64,000 bases of DNA. Source: CAIYYO01 sp049299895 (GTDB taxonomy: Archaea > Altiarchaeota > Altiarchaeia > IMC4 > QMZM01). The notes beneath the pieces were generated by a model. That model was not told the origin of the DNA. It ran no database searches and worked only from the letters and a program-made list of their open reading frames with translations. The stretch covers positions 1 through 64,000 of the forward strand of contig JBAQYF010000021.1 of NCBI GenBank assembly GCA_049299895.1, in the 5' to 3' direction. The position numbers were made by a program, and so were the translations under genes. Below, piece by piece: positions 35,801 to 44,800 of the stretch (its first letter is position 1; every line of letters starts with the position of its first letter).

Positions 35801-38800
35801 GGCGGCGTGGTCTTATGTTTAGGGGAAGTAAAAGACCTGGACATAGATTTAAAACTCGAATCCCAGGGATTCGTTCACGGGGGAAAGATATATGCAAGAA
35901 AGTTTTCGCCTCTATCCCCGTTGGAATTGGCGGCATCGCACGGGATAGAAATATGGAACCTGAAATACGGGGGGATATTAGACGTTGAGACCCTGCAGGA
36001 AGTGATCAGCCTAAAAGACAAAGCCCTCAAAGACAAGCAGTGCGAGAACAAGGTAAGGATAGGTGACTTGTACCCTGATGAGAAAGGCGTATGGAGGGCG
36101 CGTTTCATCGACAAGAGCGGAAAAACCAGGGCAGCATGTATCGGGCCCGTGAAATCGGAGAAAACAAAGCTTAAGGAGGCTGTGAACGGTCTGGAGAACA
36201 AAAACTTATCGGCACTGCCTGAAGAACTCAAAAAAACAATTACGTCGGCTCTGGATATTCCGCAACTGACCGGAGGAATAGTCCAAAACGCCTTAATCGA
36301 AATAGAGAGGACCTGCGTAAAAGCGGATCATGAAGGCATTATTGGGCTATTATCCGGGAAATTCCCGAAAGCCGATCCAAACGTAATCCAGGGAATGTCT
36401 GAAAAAGCCTTAAATGATATGGCTTCCTTTAAGGAGTTGACAGATCATAAATCCGATAACGTCAATATCTCTCCCGGTTATGCAGGCGGCCTTGATCCGG
36501 GATACTGGGCCCGCGTCGGATCACGCGCGGCCTCGGGGCAGCATTCATTCGGAGGGCCCGAGGCGCTCTCGTTGATCCGTTTCATCGCATCCTACGGCAT
36601 CTCGGAGAACGAGCGCAGGGCGCTTTCTGCCCGGGCGAATAGAATAAGTCTTTTAAGGCAACTCGCAGGGAGAAAGCATGAAAAAGGCTTTTTGGAGGGC
36701 GATCAGGGCAAGACTGTCAAAGCCGGCCTGTCTTCCTCGGAGCTTTGCCTGAGGGCGCTTTACACTGAAGGCATATTATCCCTCGAGGATGTGGCTGCAT
36801 ACGTAAAGAACAGCCGTATATCCGCCGAGAGGAAACGGGCAGTTCTCGATTGCGCCAGCAGGGCGTATGCGGCAGTATCAATCGAGAATGCCGGGGAACT
36901 GCCCCGGGTTGATAATAAAACCTTAGGGAGGATACGCAAGGGATGGAAGGTGCTTGACTCGCTCAGAGCGGAGGGCTTGCTGCCGCTGGAACTCCTGGAA
37001 GTCCTGCCTGCGGATTATTCGGCCTCTGAATATGGCATGGGTCTTGAGGGGATAGATAATCCTCTCCTTAGAGAGTATTTAACTCAGACAGTCGGCCTCC
37101 TGGACAGAGGCATTCTGCCTGCGGATAATCCTGAGCTTACGGCAAAGCTCATTGACAGGTATGATGCAGCAATTGAGAATGCTAAATTCTTCTCCAAGTT
37201 CTTTCCGGTTAGTTCCATTACCGATAAAAGAAGGCTGCTCATTGAACCGGAACGTCTGAGAATACGCGCATACGCCTATCCGGAGGTCGCGAAGGCCGTC
37301 ATGGAACAGTTGGCCGGCGAGGGCATAGACGTATCTGTAGAAGATATCTCAAGAGGTTATTCCGAGCTTGAAATGCGCTATTTCGAAAATCTGTCGCATT
37401 CAGGCAATTCAAAAGGCATAGTCTTCGGCCCGCTCGACGTGAAAAAGGCGGCGCTGCTCGTGCATTATAAAGTTCCCGTGAACGTTGACCTTATACGGAT
37501 GGGGAGCCGTATGGGGAAACTTGAGGTAATGGCGGATAATCTGGGATTCCTTGAATCAAAAGGCCTGCTCGGTCTATGCAAAGAAAACCAGTTGTTCCTC
37601 AGATCGGTGTTGATGCAGAAAAACTATGCTCTGCTTAAGGACGAAGGGCTGTTCTACCTGGCTGAGAAAAATCCCGGCATCCTGTCCACGTCCCATCTCG
37701 AAAAGAACCTGCTCTTCCTGAGAGAACATAAGGATCTTAGTTCCTGGCTTTTCGAATTACCTGAAAAGGACCATAAAACTCTTGACACTTTCGGCCTGGC
37801 CCAGGTGTTGGCGTCGGACCACTTCGTGAACAACCATAAGTTCCTTGACGGACTGGGCACCTATACAGGGAACAACGCCGATTACGCCGGACGGGATGGA
37901 AGATGGCTGTACGTCAAAAATCCCCTTATCCTGGCATCATCCCATCTCATGGAGAACCTGGACGAGCTGAATCTGTTCCGGGAGACAGATGGCAGAATCG
38001 GAGCAGACGTCTATTACAAAGACCCGTACGTTCTTACATCCTCCTGTCTCCGCGGGAACAGCGCCGCGCTGAAAGTAATGGGTGCGGGCTGGGATGACCT
38101 GTATTACAGAGACCCGCGACTGCTGATTACGACCTATCTCAAAGAAAACTTGGAACAGGTAAAGGCGAATGAGGCGCTGAGTGACTTGAGCTTGAAAAAA
38201 CCCCGCATACTCACTTCACCCAAGCTTCGGAGAAACATCCAATTGCTGGATGCCCGCAAGATGACCGGATTCTACCAAAAGAACCCCGGCATCCTGGTAC
38301 ATGAAAGGCTTGAGGCGACCCTGTGCATGCTTGATGCAATGGCTCTCGACGGTCTCTATAAAGAATCCAATTCATTTTTATTCGAGAACGTAAAGACCCA
38401 GGATGAACTCATCAAGTCTGTAAGAGAGCTTCTCGGCGACAATCACTTCCTGGATGCGTTGAACGGATACGTCGAGAAATTCGCAAAGGAAAATTATTCT
38501 ATGGCAGAATTGAGGCGATTGATCTCTATCTCCACATACAGGACAGCCGACGGAAAAGACACACAGGCCGCAAAGAAGGCAAAAGAGCTGCTCTTAAAAG
38601 CGTATCTGATCCAAAGGGATGTCGTTCGCAAGGCCCACTCGGAATACGTCGGCCTCCTGAAGCAAAGCAGATTCAAGATTTATCCAAACGTAGTCTCGAA
38701 CGCCCTTGACTACCTGAAAGAATACGACGCCCAGAGCCTTGTCGCAAGACGCCTTGCCGTATCGCTTGAAAGGGAATACGGCTATCCGATAGACATAGAA

Positions 38801-41800
38801 AACCTCACGGACAGCCAGTTCTCGCTCCTGCGGGAGAAGGCGTCGGAACACGGTGATTCCATCCTCCCGGAACTCGACGTAAAAACTGAGGGGATACTCA
38901 ATACTGTTCTGGACCTGCTCTCAGGTTCGAACGAGTTGGGAATATGGAAGCTTGGCGTAGAAGACAGCCGGCTGAAACAGATAAAAGAGATATACGAAAA
39001 GGGTCCATTATCCATAACGGAAGACAAATCCAACGTATCGCTCAGCCTGCTACGGTACCTCGGCCTGATCGGGGTCGATGCCTCGGGCAAAATTGTTTCC
39101 GTCAACCGGGAGGCTATAGAAAAGCGTTTCCCAGAGGCTTTAATGGAAAGGCCTGCGGACCCGCTGGCGGAAAGAGATGCGGCCCTGGATAAAATAGACC
39201 TGGAAACCTTTCAGGCGACGTTCATGAAACAGGAGCGCCTGGACGAGGTCAGGATATCTGTTATGTGGGAGGTACTCCGCGGAAGGCAGAAGAAAGACAT
39301 CATAGAGGACCGCGCGAAGAAAACGGACGTGAACCGCGCGACTTATACAAAGTATATCGAAGACTACAGGCAGCGGGGCCTCATATCGCCTGACGGAAGA
39401 CCGTTTCCGACGCTCAAGACGTTTTCATACATGAAACAGTGCCGCAGAAAAGCCGTTGAAAACATAGACGCCCTTCATGACAATAAAGACTACCTCTATT
39501 ACGGCGGAACTCCTAATGCACCCATCGCCGACGAAAGGGAGATGCGTTCAATAGAAGATGCCGCCAGAAGAGGCAAAGCAAATGCCGACGGCGTCAAGAA
39601 AGCCCTTATAACCGTTGTTAAAACCCCCCCGGGAGACCGGTTCCATACAAGGTCTCTAGGGTTCCTCGCATACGTGTCCGCCCGTTTCCCGGACGTGCTA
39701 AACGCAGGCCTGGAGAACATATCCGGGAACGTTCTCCGAGGGATGATAAAAGACGTGAACCTGCCGAAACAGGCGCGCATAAAAGCCATGAGAGCCCGCG
39801 GCATATACCTCAAAGTTGCAAGACTGGGCATCGATCCGACCCGGTATTATAACGTTGCAGCAGCGGCGAAGATAGAATCATCCGACGAGGCATTAAACGC
39901 ACAAGCAGTCCTCAAAGGTGCAGCGGTCCTGCAGGAAAAGGATGAGGCGGAACATGCCGGATCGATCCTTGATAGAGCCTTCGGAGGCCTCTTGAGCAAT
40001 GAGTTTTCGGTAAGTGAAAAGTTGATAAACGATAGGCTGGGGGGAGGCCGGTATCAGGAGGTAATGAGCGAACTACCCGGCAAATGCAAAAATGCCGGCA
40101 TGACGCCCCGGAAAGCGTCGAAGAATGTCAATGAATTCTTTAAATTGCTTTCTTGCGCAGAAGCAAAAGAACTCGTCGAATCGATAGGAGTGCCCGCTGC
40201 TCTCGATCTGGCAGTATCCCTCGGTTCAAAGAACGTTTTTCTTCTGCTGGGTGAAGCGGGCATTTCCAATTATGCGGCGTTCGCGGCTCATTCGGCGGAA
40301 AATGCTTTGCGTTTTATGAAGCGGGATCCAAAGGCTGCGATAAAAATGTTCCGGGAGATCAAAAAGGCGCCTTATGATTCCTTCGGATATCTCGTAGAAA
40401 AGAGGGATGAAAAGAGAGGAACTAGTTCAATGGTCGGCAGGGAGACTCTCGAAGCATTCCGGATAGAGGCATTCTCCAGCATACTCCCTGCGTTGTGCGT
40501 AGAGCTTCTGCCCGAGGAGGCGTTCGACTACGTCAAATACGGGGGGATGGATGCGGTATACGCCTCAAAGAAATTTAGCCCGGGGGAAGAAAAAGAACTC
40601 AGGCAACTCAAAGGAGTAAAAGAAGCCGGGGGATTCTTGCTGAGGAGAAGCGAAGCATTCAGGCTTGTTAAACAAATAGGGGGCAAACACGCAGGCCTTG
40701 CGCTGAAAGAGGCGGGACTCTACGGGGAGAAATCAAGCGGCCTGTCAATTATCCAGGGATTCAATGCCATAATCCCGTATATGGGGGCCGATGCGGCATG
40801 CGCTCTAATGGAAGGTATCGGCGTCAAAGGCACTATCCGATTCTTCGGCATTGCCGGTCCGAGGGCAGGTTCGGTTTATGCGGCGGAGTTATGCCGCACG
40901 GTTGCAGACTCGCATGCACGCGAACTGGGCCGGATAAAGAAAGCGGCCGACGAGACTGTAGAACTGGTCTCCTCCCTTCCGGGGCGGGATATCGTTTCAT
41001 TCATCGATTCCGTCACCCCGCCTGTTGCCGTCAAGTACGCTTATTCTCTCGGCGGGGGAAAGACGGCAGAGCTGGTAAGTTCTGCCGGAGGGGTAAAAAA
41101 CTTTTCATCGTTCATTAACGCTGCAGGATCATCCAAAGCACTTGAATTATTAAGAATGGGTCCGGGCACGTTCATTGAGTTATTCGATTCCCTGGGTAAT
41201 TACAAAACAGGGAAGATAGGCCGCCTGCGGGGCAAAACAAGCGCATTCCGGGGGGAGGCGCTCTCCGAGACGCTTCCAACGATGTTGTCTCTAATCGGCC
41301 CGCAGGCGGCCTATGATTATATCACAGGCGGAAGCATACATTCGGCGATAGCCTGGAAGTGCGATGCAAAGGCCGTAAAGGAATTAATCGAAAACTACGG
41401 TGCAGGCAGGGCCGGGGAGATAACCCGTGAAATAAATGCCGGTGAAAAACCTGAAACATGCGCAGATTACGTATGCGATCTCAATGAGCTGCACGCTCTT
41501 TTGTCTGGTGCGGACGCAGACAAGCTCCTGGAGCAATTGACGGCCAGGGGGGCTGTTGATACATATCGCGTATTCAGGGAAAATATCGGGAAAGACGCGT
41601 CAGCCGTTCTCCTGGGAACCGCATGCCGCCTGGACAAAGGGAAATGGAAGGGCCGGATAGGGTACGGTACTCCTCTTGAATCATCTCTAGTCGGGTCCGC
41701 GGAGTTATTCGGCGGTCTGGACGAATCCGCTTCACAAGCGCTTCTAACCGGTATCGGCATGGAATTGACGTTAATTGCCGCTTCAACGCTTGGAGGAAAT

Positions 41801-44800
41801 AAAACCGCTAAAATAATCCGGGACGTAAGCATAGGAGGGGGAATAGAACTGGCCGAGGCAGCAAAAAAGTTCGCATCATATCTCAAAAGATTCGAATCCC
41901 CGGGCAAGGCGTTCGAAGACCTGCATCGTCTCAAAGGCGATAGAAACAGGCTCATAAGCGGGATATGCCCCGGTGAGGGCATCGAGAAAAAGATTACGCA
42001 TGCATTAGCCGATGCTGCGAAGGACGACGATGGTCCGGGCGCACCCAAGGATGTCGTCTACGATCCCGGGCCCAGGAAGATAATAAAAGAGATGCTTGCG
42101 GAAAACAAGAATCATCCATTTAAGGCATATGCTGAGCCCTACAGCATTGATTACGGAGATTACGAGAACTTCCTCCTGGATAAGCTCGTGTCCAAAGGTC
42201 TTGATATCCTGCTTGTTTCGCCGAAAGAATTATCCGGGTACGTATCACGAGGGCTATGCATTCCGGTTTCTATGGGGATCTCCGGAGCGGGCAGGAAGAT
42301 CGTATCGGCTACGCTAACGCACGACGTTGATCTTGGGGAACGCACATACGAAAAGGGTACCGTGCTGATAGCAGACGATGCCCCCCGGTGGGTAGTCAAC
42401 CCCGCTCTATTGCATGAACTCGACATAAGAATGCGGATGGACGAACTGATAGATGCAAACGACAGGATTGAACTGGAGCGTGCGGCGAGGTTCTCGGACG
42501 CCCTGCTGATCCTGGAGCACATGGCTGTTGCAAGCCGCATCGTTAACGGATCAAAGGAATATGCGTTCGTCGCTTCCGTCGCGAGACAGGAATTCGATAC
42601 TATAAAGCCTTATCTTTCTTCGGGGATTGATTCGCTTGAAGGATTCGTGTCCTCTTACTCGGGGCCGCGGGGACTGGAAGAACTAAAAAGAGACCTTAGA
42701 GCGCCCACCGTGAGTACCCGATATTTCGAGGAGCTGCACGAGGCGAATCTTTCACATATGATCCAAAATCTGGGCGGAGGAAGACCAGACCAGGTAAGGG
42801 CGGCACTTGACGACTTATACAAGAATCACCTGGGCCAGAGGCTGCGTTGGGTGAATAACATACGCCTGAACGGCAGGATCAAAAAAGAGAAGGATTGGCC
42901 GACGCTCGGCGAGTATGGAACTGCGGAACTGTTCGACGCCATAAGCAGGGAAGAGTTTTCCGGTAACCTGCCTGGTGGAGCCTCTTTCAACCTTGCTTAT
43001 ATCAACGAAGGAAGCGAAGCGATAATCTACGACCTGTCGATCGCAAACAAGTCAACAGGAGAATGGTACGGCGCGGCTGCGAAGGTCCCCCGGGGGTGGG
43101 GCTATATGCCCGGAAGGTCCCTTGACAAGATTAGAAGGGACTCTACTCTGTTCGACAAGGTAGACGAGATAGAGCAGGATTATATGATAAAAGCGCAGGC
43201 TGCCCTTCTCGGGAGAGCCCCGAGGCCGATAGCGTATGATTCCAGGGGTTACATGTATTCTGGGACCGGCATAACCTTGATGGAGAAATGCAGCGCCGAC
43301 TGGAAGCCCCTTAATGAGATGAGCCGGGAGATAGCATTCTCCCCCGAGTTCCAGCAGGAGCTTGGCAGGGCGATAAACGACTTGCATAATGCGGGAATAC
43401 TCCACGGGGACCTGCCGCAGGTTTTCGACTTGAAGCATGGCAAGTCTGCCAATATCATGGTCTCGCTGGAAGGAAAGGTATTATTCATCGATTTCGGAAT
43501 GAGCCTTCTTACGAATCCAATGCAAAGCGTCCCGCAGCAGCTCCAGGAATTAAAAGCCGTCTTCCGGGACAGGCGCGCAAAAAACAGGTCTGATGAGGAA
43601 TACGGAAACGCCGTCAATAACGTATACAAATCCTACCTGGAATCGGGCGGACGGGAAAGGGTCGTCGAATACCTGTCGGAAAACCTGGAAAAAGATAGTG
43701 CAATACTAAGCCTCATACCGGAAGAGTTCCACGGCAGCCTGCGATTAGCCCTCAGCAAAAGCGCATGTCCCGTGTTCCGGTACAACCCCCAGAGCGCAGA
43801 GCCTCTGGATGCCGATCACCTGGATAAGACATTAAAAGAGGTAACCAGGGAAGACACAAGCCGTGTGGCGGACCTGTCGCCGCAGATGGCAGGGCAGCTC
43901 CTGAAGACTATCGAACTTGGGACCGCTGATTGGGAGACCGCATGCGAAATACTGTCCGTGTTGGTGCGTAATGAAAGCGCAAAGCGTAACAAGTATATCC
44001 TCGACCGGGTCTATGAGAAGACAACAAAAACCGTCCTCACGGACGATGCGATTGAACGGCTTGGTCGCTACGGAATAAACCTTGAAATCAAGGGATCAGA
44101 CGGGGTGACAACGCAGTCTACCGGCCAAAAAAAGACGCCTGCTAAAACAACGGAAGAAAACAAAGAAGACACTGGCATAGAATCGTCAGACGGTCGATCC
44201 ATGCGTGAAATGTTCTCGGAATCAATGGGGGGCATGGACAAAAAAGCATTCAGTAAAGGCCCCGGCGGAAGCCATAACGAATCATCGGAAGATGCAGTTA
44301 CAGTGCTTGAAATAACCGGATTACCCGTTTCCGGGGAAAATATTGCAAAGATACTGGAACTGATGAAACATGATCTCATATCCGTCAAGGTTCCGGAGGC
44401 GTGCGAATTGCCGTATATCCGATCGCTTTTAAAGAATGCCGACGCCGTTCTAACGCATGATTTCCCGGAGATGGATTATGTCTCATGCGGGAAGGAAGGA
44501 ATCGTATTTGTCGGGAGAAACGATCGGGAACTGGGGGTCCTGGTCGAAAAAGCAAGAGACCAAATCTCTCCAAAAGTGGCAAGTATCATCGGGATATCGG
44601 CAGACGAGCAGGGAAGAGCGATATACCTGGATGGGGCGGGAATGGGCCTGATCCTGGAAAACCGCCTGGACGGATATGTAACTCAAATGGGCGTTGCCGG
44701 CGATAAGAGACTCGCTGAATATGTCCTGTGCAGCGTCGCTTCCCGGCAGGATTATGCGGCGGCTCCATACAACAATGCGAACGGTGAGCGGATATACCTG

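Noticed and set aside
35200..35900. A formylmethanofuran dehydrogenase subunit C or glutamate synthase gene
   Set aside because: Only the GXGXG beta-helix is present, embedded in a 5529-residue protein without the partner domains.
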